From JBDSSS01 sp963764195 (GTDB lineage: Bacteria; Actinomycetota; Actinomycetes; Actinomycetales; Dermatophilaceae): a stretch of DNA of 64,000 nt. The notes under the pieces were generated by a model. That model was not told where the DNA came from and searched no databases. It worked only from the letters and a program-made list of their open reading frames with translations. How positions within the stretch are numbered: position 1 is the first letter of the stretch; every line of letters starts with the position of its first letter. Below are positions 17,783 to 26,058 of the stretch, one piece after another. The stretch covers positions 1 to 64,000 of the forward strand of contig CAVXRG010000010.1 of assembly GCA_963764195.1 (NCBI GenBank), in the 5' to 3' direction. The position numbers were made by a program, and so were the translations under genes.

Positions 17783-18991
17783 TCAGCCGTCGTGGTCGGT
17801 CGGGGTCGGTTCCGGCTCTTTCGGCGCTGGTGGGGTGGCGACGCTCTCGAGCTCCGGGACCACGTCGTATCGGCGAGAGTAGGTGTCGAGGATGGCCACG
17901 CCCGCAGCGGCGAGCGGGATGCCGATCAACGCACCGAGCGGGCCCCAGATCGCGGCGCCGACGAACACGGCTGCGAGAGCAATCGCCGGGTTCACGTCCA
18001 TCGTTCGCTTGCTGATCCGCGGGGTGAAGTAATAGGTCTCGATCTGCTGGTACACCGCCGCGAAGACCACGATCGCCAAAGCCTTCCACGTGCTGAGGAA
18101 CACCGTCGCGAGGACCGGGAGGATGATGCCCAGGTAGGTCCCGACGATGGGGACGAACTGGGCCGTGATACCGACGAACAGCGCGAACGGCAACCAGAAC
18201 GGGACGCCGATCGCCGCGAAGAAGATCGCGTGGAAGAACGCTGACGCTGCGGCCAGCACGATCTTGGACACGACGTACCCGCCCGTCTTGGCGATGGTGA
18301 TCTCGGAGATCGTGAGGAACACCACCTGAGCGCGTGGCGGCATCCACGACGCCACGGTCCGCACGAAGCTCGGGCCGTCCGCGGCGAAGTAGAACCCGAA
18401 CACCAGGACCGTCACGAGGTCGAAGAGCACGGCCGAGAGCGACCCCACGACAGCGAGGACTCCCCCCGACAGCGAGCTCGCCCACGACGCGATCTGCGAG
18501 GGTCCCAGGCTCAGCGACGAGGAGATCGTCGAAGGGTTCAATGTCGTCCCGAACCGCGCGTTGACCCACTCGATCAACGACGACGCCAGCGCGGGCACGA
18601 CTCCGACGAAGGCGGCGATCTGGTTGAAGAACAGCTGGTTGAAGACCGCACCGAGGACCACCGCGATGATGATGGCACCGCCGCCCATGACCGCCGTCGC
18701 AGCCCCTCGGGACCGCCCTCGCGCGATGATCGCGCGGATGCCAGGTTCCAGGGCAATGGCGAACAACCATGCCAGCACGACAAGGAACAAGAAGTGGCTG
18801 AGCACAGAGAAGAGCCACAGGGCAAGCAACAGCGCTGCGACCAGAACCATCAGGATCGCTCCGGAACGCCGCACCGACCGGCCATCGAACCGGACGTTGA
18901 CGTCAAGGCCACCGGCCGAGGTCGGGCCGACCGCAGCCGGCGTCGAGGACTCGCCCGCCGTCCCCTCCGGAGCCGTTCCGTCAGGGACCAT
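17783..18991 (-). CDS. AI-2E family transporter
   Basis: 402 aa, ATG 18991 preceded by GGAGGTGTC. About 30 residues are cytosolic. Paired N-terminal helices follow (SGAILMVLVAALLLALWLFSVL, FLVVLAWLFAIALEPGI), then an amphipathic stretch and a C-terminal bundle with PFWLPFALFVGITAQFVPIVG and ALIGIPLAAAGVAIL. This is the usual layout of the AI-2E/TqsA/PerM-like permease family. Named after AI-2 export in E. coli, most members have unproven substrates. The C-terminal tail is Pro/Glu-rich. Confidence 0.88.
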   Translation of the reverse strand: MVPDGTAPEGTAGESSTPAAVGPTSAGGLDVNVRFDGRSVRRSGAILMVLVAALLLALWLFSVLSHFLFLVVLAWLFAIALEPGIRAIIARGRSRGAATAVMGGGAIIIAVVLGAVFNQLFFNQIAAFVGVVPALASSLIEWVNARFGTTLNPSTISSSLSLGPSQIASWASSLSGGVLAVVGSLSAVLFDLVTVLVFGFYFAADGPSFVRTVASWMPPRAQVVFLTISEITIAKTGGYVVSKIVLAAASAFFHAIFFAAIGVPFWLPFALFVGITAQFVPIVGTYLGIILPVLATVFLSTWKALAIVVFAAVYQQIETYYFTPRISKRTMDVNPAIALAAVFVGAAIWGPLGALIGIPLAAAGVAILDTYSRRYDVVPELESVATPPAPKEPEPTPTDHDG

Positions 18992-19143
18992 GACACCTCC
19001 AGCGTGGATCGGTAGGGTTGCGTCAATCCCTCCATCGAACTCTTGCACGCTCGGCGCCGCGGGAGCGCCGTTTGGCGGTACTGGCCGCAACGCGGTTCAG
19101 CACTCCTCACCGCCGCGTCACCCGGTGCCCGCCCGCCACCCCC

Positions 19144-19431
19144 TTACGCGGCACGTTCGATCTTCAAGACGTCAGGGAGGAAGCGGCGGACGATGGACTC
19201 CGGTTCGGCCATGAGCTCATCGACCAGCGAGCGCTCGGCGGGAATGGGAGAGGCCAACCCTCGAAGCTCAGCGACGGCATCCTGTCGCGGCTCGAGCACG
19301 ATGCGTCTCCCCGCGAGGTGGAGGTGCAACTGGTCACCAGGGGCAAGCCCTGGCGCGGTACGGATCTCGGACGGTATGACAAGACGACCCTGCTGACCGA
19401 GCACGACCGTGGCATCCCTTCCCCAACTCAT
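19144..19431 (-). CDS. AbrB/MazE/SpoVT swapped-hairpin DNA-binding protein
   Basis: 95 aa. VVLGQQGRLVIPSEIRTAPGLAPGDQL is the swapped-hairpin AbrB fold (residues 8-34) and a 50-residue helical tail follows. Proteins of this type are either antitoxins or local regulators. I find no toxin gene next to it on the same strand, so it may be an orphan or act as a regulator. Confidence 0.8.
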   Translation of the reverse strand: MSWGRDATVVLGQQGRLVIPSEIRTAPGLAPGDQLHLHLAGRRIVLEPRQDAVAELRGLASPIPAERSLVDELMAEPESIVRRFLPDVLKIERAA

Positions 19432-19519
19432 GCCGCGCGACGGCTATTCGTGCCCGAACATAGCCGAGTTGCCGACCCTCGAGCGGCTCCTGGCGGGGCG
19501 AGGGGGTCAGTACCAGGCG

Positions 19520-20545
19520 TCATGACTTGAGCGTGATGACGGCCTTGGCGGTGAGCCTGCCGGCCTCCATCGTGTCGATGGCCTGGGCCACCTCCTCGAG
19601 CGTGAACTCCCGGCCGACCGCGGCGGTGATGGTGCCCTCGCAGAGGTGTTCGGCGAGTGCCTCGATGGAGTCGAGCGACTCGCTGCTCATGAAGAACGTG
19701 AGTCGTTGCTTGACGAACGGAGACAGCAGCGCTGCGCGGAGTTGGCGTCCGATGCCGCCGGTGAGGCGGTCGCCGCCCTCGCCGCCGACGATCACGAGCG
19801 TGCCGGTCGGGGTGAGGGCCCGCCGAAGCCGGGAGAGCGAGTTGCGTCCTCCGGTGTCGATGATGAGGTCGTAGCGCAGCTGGCCGTCGTCGATGTCCTG
19901 CGTGGTGTGGTCGATGACGTGGTCGGCGCCGAGGGTTCGAACGGCGTCGAGCTTGCTGGAGCCGGCGACGCCGGTGACGGTTGCCCCCAGCACCTTCGCC
20001 AGCTGGACCGCGAAGGAGCCGACACCGCCGGAGGCACCGATCACCAGGACGTGCTGGCCCGGCTTCAGGCCCCCGCGGGTGGTCAGCGCCTGGAGCGCAG
20101 TGATGCCCGAGATCGTCGAGGCGGCCGCTTGTTCGACCGTGATGGTGTCAGGCCTGTGGACCAGCTTCGACTCCTTGGCTGCGGCGAACTCGGCGTACGT
20201 GCCCGTGCCGATGCCGAACACCTCGTCGCCGACGGTGAATCGGGTGACGTCAGCTCCGATCGCGACGACGCGACCGGCGACGTCCATGCCCGGCACCGGG
20301 TTCTTGGGTCTGGTGAGGCCGAAACCCATGATCCGCATCAGGTAGGGCTTGCCGGTCATGAGGTGCCACACGCCGCGGTCGAGCCCGGCGGCTCCAACCT
20401 TGATCAGGACCTCGTCCTCGGCGATGGTCGGTCGGTCGATCGTGGTGACGCTCAGCACCTCGGTCGACCCGTAGGCGCGTTGGGTGACCGCGCGCATCGT
20501 GGTGCCTTCTGGTGCCTGGGTGGATCGATTGATCTGGGTCTGCAT
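19520..20545 (-). CDS. NAD(P)-dependent zinc-free alcohol dehydrogenase / quinone reductase
   Basis: 341 aa from ATG 20545 (GGAGAG upstream); ATG 20497 (MRAVTQRAYG, AGAAGG upstream) is an equally good start. It is an MDR-family protein. The N-terminal GroES-like domain has EDEVLIKVGAAGLDRGVWHLMTG and NPVPGMDVAGRVVAIG. The Rossmann domain has GQHVLVIGASGGVGSFAVQLAK. Zinc ligands are absent, as in quinone oxidoreductases. It is divergent from the TetR gene and probably controlled by it. Confidence 0.88.
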   Translation of the reverse strand: MQTQINRSTQAPEGTTMRAVTQRAYGSTEVLSVTTIDRPTIAEDEVLIKVGAAGLDRGVWHLMTGKPYLMRIMGFGLTRPKNPVPGMDVAGRVVAIGADVTRFTVGDEVFGIGTGTYAEFAAAKESKLVHRPDTITVEQAAASTISGITALQALTTRGGLKPGQHVLVIGASGGVGSFAVQLAKVLGATVTGVAGSSKLDAVRTLGADHVIDHTTQDIDDGQLRYDLIIDTGGRNSLSRLRRALTPTGTLVIVGGEGGDRLTGGIGRQLRAALLSPFVKQRLTFFMSSESLDSIEALAEHLCEGTITAAVGREFTLEEVAQAIDTMEAGRLTAKAVITLKS

Positions 20546-20559
20546 CGGCGCTCTCCAAG

Positions 20560-20608
20560 ACTCGTACTTTGTACTGGCTGATGCGTGTAAGGTACTCGTA
20601 CTTAGCAC
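20560..20608. promoter_or_regulatory. Probable TetR operator pair in divergent promoter region
   Basis: The sequence ACTCGTACTT occurs at 20560-20569 and again at 20594-20603 (first copy then TGTAC, second then AGCAC), 34 bp apart or about three helical turns. The two copies lie between the divergent reductase and TetR genes. TetR-family binding is inferred. Confidence 0.5.
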
Positions 20609-20629
20609 CATTCGGCAAGAGGGAGATTT

Positions 20630-21346
20630 GTGATGAGCTCGAGGGCATCGACTGAGATCAGGCCGGACGCCGCACGGCAACGGCTCACGGCCGATCGGGT
20701 GCTCGACGGAGCCATGGCGCTGGCGGACCGGATCGGCGCCCAGGCCCTCACGATCCGCAAGCTCGCCGAGGCGCTCGACACCAAGCCGATGACCATCTAC
20801 CACCACCTCCCCAGCAAGGACGCCATCCTCGACGGGATGGTCGACCGGGTGTTCGCCGAGATCGACCGGCCGCCGACCGACCTGGGCTGGAAGCCAGCCA
20901 TCCGCCACCGTTGCCTGTCGGCCCGGGAAGTACTGAGCCGGCACGCGTGGGCTGTGCCCCTCATGGAATCTCGCACCGCCCCCGGCCCCGAGACCCTCGG
21001 CCACCACGACGCCGTGCTCGGCTGCCTGCGACGAGGTGGTCTGTCCCTCGAGATGACGGCGCACGCCTACGCCCTTCTCGACAGCTACACCTATGGCTTC
21101 GCTCTGCAGGAAGCGAACCTCCCGGCAACCGGAGGCGCCGAGATGGCCGACCTCGCCGCCGCCCTCATCGAACCCCTGCCCGGCGGCGACTTCCCGAACC
21201 TCACCGAGTTCACGACCCAGCACGTGCTGCAGCCCGGCTACGACTTCCGGGCCGAGTTCGAGTTCGGACTCGACCTCATCCTCGACGGACTCGAGGCCAC
21301 GGTCCGTCGGTCCGAACGCGCACGTCCCGGGGGGGCGGGGTCGTGA
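20630..21346 (+). CDS. TetR/AcrR family transcriptional regulator
   Basis: 238 aa, GTG 20630 or ATG 20633 after GGGAGA. The N-terminal helix-turn-helix region is LTADRVLDGAMALADRIGAQALTIRKLAEALDTKPMTIYHHLPSKDAILDGM (about residues 18-69), typical of TetR. The C-terminal half matches the TetR_C_1-type ligand domain found in TetR-like repressors. It likely represses itself and the divergent reductase. Its stop overlaps the start of serine hydrolase A. Confidence 0.92.
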   Translation: MMSSRASTEIRPDAARQRLTADRVLDGAMALADRIGAQALTIRKLAEALDTKPMTIYHHLPSKDAILDGMVDRVFAEIDRPPTDLGWKPAIRHRCLSAREVLSRHAWAVPLMESRTAPGPETLGHHDAVLGCLRRGGLSLEMTAHAYALLDSYTYGFALQEANLPATGGAEMADLAAALIEPLPGGDFPNLTEFTTQHVLQPGYDFRAEFEFGLDLILDGLEATVRRSERARPGGAGS

Positions 21347-22830
21347 TGATGAGACTGCTGGCTGTCGTTGCGCTGAGTGTCGGTGCTGTCGTGCCTGCCG
21401 GCGCCGTCGGTGTGGCTGAGAGAGCGCCGGGAGGGGCGCAGCCGGGGTCGGTGGAGAGATTTATCGACAGTGAGTTCCCTGCCTCAGGAGTGCCCGGCCT
21501 GGCGTATGCCGTCGTGGCCGATGGCGAGGTGACATCGGTCGGTGCGCGCGGTGTCGTCGAGCTCGGGAGCGAGGAGAAAGTCACGCCGGACACCCCCTTC
21601 GTCACCGGGTCGATCTCCAAGAGCTTCACGGCACTCTCGGTCATGCAGCTGGTCGAGGCGGGCAAGGTCGACCTGGACGCCCCCCTCTCTCGCTACCTCG
21701 GCGCCTTCTCGGATCGGCCCGCCAGTGCCGTCACGCTCCGGCAGCTCCTCAGCCACACGAGCGGGTACTCCACCGGGCAAGGAAACGCCTCCCACCCGGA
21801 CGTCCCCGCAGGCAAGGACGAGCTGGCCCGGCGCGTCGACCAGCTGGCCCAGGTGGCTCCCGCCAACCCACCCGACGAGACGTGGGACTACTCGAACACC
21901 AACTACGAGATCCTCGGTCGCGTGGTCGAGGTCGTGAGCGGTCAGGACTACCAGACCTACGTCGCGAAGAACATCCTCCAGCCGGTCGGCATGGCGAACA
22001 GCTTCGTGGCCGACGGCATGGTCCATCAGGAAATGGCGACCGGCCACACGCCCTGGTTCGGGACCAAGCGGCCGCTGCCCGAGAACAGGACCAGCCCTGG
22101 CACCGCCCCCCAAGGAGGAGTCGTCGCAAGCGCCAACGATCTGGTGCGCTACCTACACATGATGATGAACGGCCGGGACGACGTGCTCAGCGCCGACGGC
22201 AAGTCCCTGATGATGCGCCCCGCCAGCGCCACATCGCCCTTCTACGGCCTCGGCTGGAAGGTGGACCCCAGCACCGGGGCGGTGTGGCATGACGGGGTCA
22301 GTCCCGGCGTCGAGACGCTCGCGACCCTGCTGCCCGCCGAGAAAAGGGCCGCTGTCGTGCTCGTCAACGGCGGCAGCGGATTCGGCTTCGCGGAAACCTG
22401 GCACCTCCGCAACGGCATCACCGCCCGGGCGCTCAGCCTCGACGACGACTACGGGTCCGCATGGTCCCGCAAGGCGTTCTTCATCAGTCTGGTAGTCATG
22501 CCGATCACCTACCTGCTGAGCATGGTGTGGGCCTGGCGTCGCCGCACCCAGGTTCGCGCCAAGTCCACGGCGGGCCTCTCCGGCCTGTTCAGCCTCTGGT
22601 TCCCACTGCTCACCACAGTCGCTGCGGCTTGGGTCCTCGTCGGTCTGGTGCCGGCCCTGTTCGGCACCCCGCTGGGGACGCTGAGCCGGTTCTCGCCCGA
22701 CCTCGTGGTGGCGCTGGTCGCCACCGCGGTCACGGGTGTGCTCTGGGCCGCGTTCCGGCTCGGGGTGGCATACGCCGGCCGGATGCATCCTCCGCGGCGG
22801 GCCAGCGTCATCGAACGCGATCCTGCCTAA
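21343..22830 (+). CDS. Serine hydrolase A, class C beta-lactamase family with membrane tail
   Basis: 494-495 aa; start GTG 21343 or ATG 21346, overlapping the TetR stop. The signal sequence RLLAVVALSVGAVVPAGAVGV is followed by a beta-lactamase/transpeptidase fold. SISKSF holds the SxxK nucleophile (about residue 80), YSNTNYEILG the Tyr-x-Asn and HDGVSPGVE the third box. The C-terminal 120 residues hold three hydrophobic segments (AFFISLVVMPITYLLSMVWA, LWFPLLTTVAAAWVLVGLV, LVVALVATAVTGVLWAAF). It should sit in the membrane with the catalytic domain outside. It is a paralogue of serine hydrolase B at 52653. Confidence 0.88.
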   Translation: MMMRLLAVVALSVGAVVPAGAVGVAERAPGGAQPGSVERFIDSEFPASGVPGLAYAVVADGEVTSVGARGVVELGSEEKVTPDTPFVTGSISKSFTALSVMQLVEAGKVDLDAPLSRYLGAFSDRPASAVTLRQLLSHTSGYSTGQGNASHPDVPAGKDELARRVDQLAQVAPANPPDETWDYSNTNYEILGRVVEVVSGQDYQTYVAKNILQPVGMANSFVADGMVHQEMATGHTPWFGTKRPLPENRTSPGTAPQGGVVASANDLVRYLHMMMNGRDDVLSADGKSLMMRPASATSPFYGLGWKVDPSTGAVWHDGVSPGVETLATLLPAEKRAAVVLVNGGSGFGFAETWHLRNGITARALSLDDDYGSAWSRKAFFISLVVMPITYLLSMVWAWRRRTQVRAKSTAGLSGLFSLWFPLLTTVAAAWVLVGLVPALFGTPLGTLSRFSPDLVVALVATAVTGVLWAAFRLGVAYAGRMHPPRRASVIERDPA

Positions 22831-22922
22831 CCCATCCAGATGAATGGGCCTGTCCGCCGCGACAGTCAGTCGAGCGGCCGACTCATCCACTGTCGCCCCT
22901 CTCGCCTCGGCAGGGCGGAGGC

Positions 22923-24002
22923 TCAGCGGATCGTCACCGCGGCTGCGGCACTGGGCATCTCGACCCACGTGTTCCCGGGGGCGAGGAACAGTGGCTGGCC
23001 GCTGTCGGTGCGCAGCACGAAAGTGTCGGTGACAGGCCCCTTGGCCCAGCTGCCCGCGACGGAGTGCCCGCCGGCAAGCGCCACGAATCGGCCCGATCCG
23101 TTGGTCAGCGTGAGGATCGGCACGGGGGCGCCCGAGCCGGTTCCTATCTTCCCCACTGACGAGCTGACCTTCAGCACCAGCACGTTGGTGGCGCTGACCC
23201 GAATGCCGTCCAGCGTGGTGTGGGGCCCCCAGGGCTCGGACCGCAGGTACCGCTTCCGCACGGCGTCGTACGTCCAGGTCATGTTGAACCCAGCGCCGTA
23301 CGGCACCCCTGCCGAGGTCCCGGCCCCACCGGAACTCGACGCTGAAGCCGAGGCGAGGTCAGCGGCATACGAGAAGTAGGGAGCCGGCGGCTCGGTGAGC
23401 TTCGAGAGCCCCATGAGGGTCCGGGGCTTCACGAAGACGTGGTCCGGTCGTGGCCGACTGCGGTCCAGGACGTATGCGCCCGAGCCGGGCACCCGCAGTG
23501 TGCCGAGGTCGTCCAAGCGGCCGGCCGAGTCGACGTAGCTGATGACCCATGGGGCGCCCATCGTGTTGCCGAACACGGGCTCCAGGGGCGACAGCAGGGG
23601 CGCGTCCGGCGGCCGCGCCGAGCGCACGGGCCCGACGAGGCTCGGCAGCTGGGAATGGAAGACCGCGAGAAGTCGGGTGTAGGCGACACCGATGGGCTCC
23701 GTGAAGACGATGTCGGCCTTGTCGACACCGATCTGAGGGTGCGCCTGCCGCACGTCTGAGATCTTGATCGCCACCGCCGGGTGGTTGAGGCCCATACCCG
23801 GGGCTACCGGAAGGCCGGTGAGAGGCGCCGTCATGGGCGTCGTCGTGGTGGGGGAGAGAGACGTGTTCGCTGGAATAGGCGTAGCGGCGGGAGTCGGGCC
23901 CTGACCTCGGCCGGTGACGAAGACGGCGACCGCGGCAGCGGCGAGCACGACCAACACGACGATGCCCCCGACCACCATGCGGCGCTTCCGATTCCCGACC
24001 AT
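22923..24002 (-). CDS. DUF3048 (YerB-like) lipoprotein-type extracellular protein
   Basis: 359 aa, ATG 24002 with GGAGG. A membrane anchor is at residues 10-31 (VVGGIVVLVVLAAAAVAVFV), then a Thr/Pro-rich linker. The DUF3048 region follows: PLTGLPV, HPAVAIKISDVRQAHPQIGVDKADIVFTEPI, VFHSQLPSLVGPVRSARPPD, and the C-terminal QPLFLAPGNTWVEMP. Homologues include B. subtilis YerB; the biochemical role is unknown. It is exported and membrane-tethered. Confidence 0.88.
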   Translation of the reverse strand: MVGNRKRRMVVGGIVVLVVLAAAAVAVFVTGRGQGPTPAATPIPANTSLSPTTTTPMTAPLTGLPVAPGMGLNHPAVAIKISDVRQAHPQIGVDKADIVFTEPIGVAYTRLLAVFHSQLPSLVGPVRSARPPDAPLLSPLEPVFGNTMGAPWVISYVDSAGRLDDLGTLRVPGSGAYVLDRSRPRPDHVFVKPRTLMGLSKLTEPPAPYFSYAADLASASASSSGGAGTSAGVPYGAGFNMTWTYDAVRKRYLRSEPWGPHTTLDGIRVSATNVLVLKVSSSVGKIGTGSGAPVPILTLTNGSGRFVALAGGHSVAGSWAKGPVTDTFVLRTDSGQPLFLAPGNTWVEMPSAAAAVTIR

Positions 24003-24572
24003 CGCGCACCTTCCTCCCGGCCTCCTCGCGCCACCAGCGTGGCAGGCGACACGCGGGCCGGACAAGGCCGAAGTACCCGCCTTCGGTGCCCACCCGCAGT
24101 GCCAACCCCTGTGCTCGGTGCGCCGTGCCGGTTCGCCGCCGATGGCGCTCGCGGGCGGTAGCGCGGATGAGCCGCCGGTCGAGAGGTTGTCCCACGCGTG
24201 CGCCCAAGGCCAGTTCGTCGGCAGGTGCAACATGAGCCGGCGGGCCGAGGACGCGACTCGGGCCGGGACCGCGAAGAGCTGGGTCCGCAACGTAGCCCAG
24301 CGTGCTACCGCGGTCAGGGTGGAGTTGCTGGCGGACCCGTGGTGACGCCACCTGCTGGTCCTTCGGGGCGGAGGTGATGCTCGCGGACTCCGGACCCAGG
24401 GCCCAGCGCGGCGCCGGGTTCCGACCTTGGCCAGACGAGCGTGGACCAACACGCTGGTAAGCCAATTCGTCCATTCCGTACAGAGAGCACCGGTTCGCCC
24501 TCTACGGTGAAAAAACTGAACCGACGCCCTCCACGGCGTTGGCCGCAGTCAGGGGTGACAAGGAGCACATCG
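24003..24572. other. Intergenic region without recognised gene
   Basis: 570 bp between divergent genes. Promoters for both must lie here but I cannot place them with confidence. No RNA gene or repeat was seen. Confidence 0.5.
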
Positions 24573-24776
24573 ATGACGACCTTGCACATCAACGAAGCCG
24601 ACATGCTGTTGACTCCCGCGGAGGTGGCAGCCCTCTTCCGGGTTGATCCGAAGACCGTGACCCGATGGGCCCGGGCGGGCCGTCTCACCGCGGTCAGGAC
24701 CCCCGGCGGGCACCGTCGCTATCACGCAGCGGAGGTTCACCGGCTACTCGAGCGGGCAGGGCACAGCTCCTCCTAG
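24573..24776 (+). CDS. BldC-like MerR-type DNA-binding regulator
   Basis: 67 aa. The sequence TPAEVAALFRVDPKTVTRWARAG followed by RLTAVRTPGGHRRYHAAEV is the winged helix-turn-helix of BldC. The length matches BldC (about 68 aa), which has no effector domain. In Streptomyces BldC times development by binding direct repeats. The bacterium need not sporulate, as BldC relatives are widespread in Actinobacteria. ATG 24573 is preceded by AAGGAG. Confidence 0.9.
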   Translation: MTTLHINEADMLLTPAEVAALFRVDPKTVTRWARAGRLTAVRTPGGHRRYHAAEVHRLLERAGHSSS

Positions 24777-25210
24777 CTCGCACGCCCGGCGTCGTCGCCG
24801 GGTGGCCCACCCGGAGGGCCTGTCGAGCATCCTCGGCGCCGTCCAGACCGGAGCCGTGTAGACGCTACGAACTCTCCGCATCATCGGCTGGCGAGGAAAG
24901 CTAGCGAGGTGGACAGGCGGCGAAGTCACGCACGCCGGGGACGACGTACTGATCGCGGAGGCACGTCAGGGTGAGAGGAGGCGCGGGTCCTCGCGTAGAG
25001 GCTGTTGTTGCCGGCTCTGTGTCAGTCGGGCCATGCGGTGGCGCACTCGACGCAGTTGTCTGCGGCCGGTCGCGGGTGCCTTGCGGCGGGACCCGCGTCG
25101 TCATTTTTCCGTTACCCGTGCGAGGATGTGGCCCGGCGCAGCCCGCCCGGAGGCGCCCCGGACGAGTGCGACGTACCCGGCTTGCAAAGACGACGCTCCC
25201 CGGAGACGTC
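24777..25210. other. Intergenic region
   Basis: 434 bp without a convincing gene. It contains GGCGGCGAAGT at about 24913, a partial copy of the motif seen at 3311, 31618, 38314 and 48754. Confidence 0.4.
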
Positions 25211-25465
25211 ATGAGTCAGTTCGTGCAGATCCTCGGGTCGCTGCTGGTCCTGGCGGGGTTCGCCCTCGCGCAACGGGGGATCTTGGATCAGAAGTCCGGC
25301 AGGTACCTGGCGTTGAACCTCGTCGGCTCTGCGGTGCTGGCCGTCGAGGCTGTCTTGGAGCAGCAGTGGGGGTTCCTCCTGCTTGAGGGTGTCTGGGCAG
25401 TCGTGTCGGCGATCAGCCTGCTCGGCGTGCTGCGCGGCAGGCCCTCGACCAGAGGTTCGCACTGA
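25211..25465 (+). CDS. Small membrane protein, CBU_0592-like
   Basis: 84 aa, ATG 25211 after CCGGAG. It has three hydrophobic helices (QILGSLLVLAGFALAQ, LALNLVGSAVLAVEAV, LLEGVWAVVSAISLLGVL). The pattern matches small CBU_0592-type membrane proteins of unknown function. Confidence 0.7.
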   Translation: MSQFVQILGSLLVLAGFALAQRGILDQKSGRYLALNLVGSAVLAVEAVLEQQWGFLLLEGVWAVVSAISLLGVLRGRPSTRGSH

Positions 25466-25628
25466 GCAACGGACGCGACAGGGCTGAGGTGGGATCATGA
25501 TTCTCGCCGTGACGGAACTGATCCAGTGAGACGCCCGTGCATCGCCGGCGCCCGAGACGTGCACGTGCTGCAGAGGAGTGCTCACCCAGTAGCTTTCGTT
25601 GGCCGGGGAGAGACGCCGTTGAAGGTGA

Positions 25629-26033
25629 TCACGTCGTCGGGTCGTCCCACAATCCGTCGGGGGCGACGAACGAGGCGCCGGTGTCGACACGGTCGGACGC
25701 GGGCTGTCCGCTCCAGCCGAGCGTCACCCGCGCGCCTTGGCGCAAGCTCGCCGGCTGCATGGCGATGAAGCGGTAGTGGGTGTCGTCGTCGGCAACGACC
25801 TCTGTGACTGGCACGTCCCCGACGTAGAGGACGGGTGACAGGGCGCGGGGCGGGATCGGTGCGTCAGTCTCGACGAGGAATTCGACGGTACGCGGGAGCG
25901 GCGGCAACGCGGACTCGAAGTTCCGTCGCTGCGGTGGCTCGAATCGGGTGAGCCGGGCCGTGACGGACAGGGGGCGCGGCAGGCCGAAGTGTGGACGGGG
26001 GTGGCGCTCGCGGGCGCCGGGATCGCTGCTCAT
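25629..26033 (-). CDS. 134-aa partner of the large hydrolase
   Basis: 134 aa. ATG 26033 has a perfect AGGAGG five bases upstream. The product is beta-strand-rich (RTVEFLVETDAPIPPRALSPVLYVGDVPV, RQGARVTLGWSGQPA), has no signal peptide or membrane helix, and belongs to no family I recognise. It starts 25 bp after the stop of the 841-aa hydrolase gene, so the two form an operon. Its end (VDTGASFVAPDGLWDDP) recalls a strand-swap or capping tail. A partner role is inferred from position. Confidence 0.65.
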   Translation of the reverse strand: MSSDPGARERHPRPHFGLPRPLSVTARLTRFEPPQRRNFESALPPLPRTVEFLVETDAPIPPRALSPVLYVGDVPVTEVVADDDTHYRFIAMQPASLRQGARVTLGWSGQPASDRVDTGASFVAPDGLWDDPTT

Positions 26034-26058
26034 GTGAACCCTCCTAGGATGAGCGTGG

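Noticed and set aside
19144..19431. A toxin-antitoxin pair with the AbrB-like gene
   Set aside because: No toxin-like reading frame is found next to it on the same strand.
19520..21223. A 567-codon version of the reductase gene
   Set aside because: The upstream part is antisense to TetR. The operator region lies where the extension would be coding.
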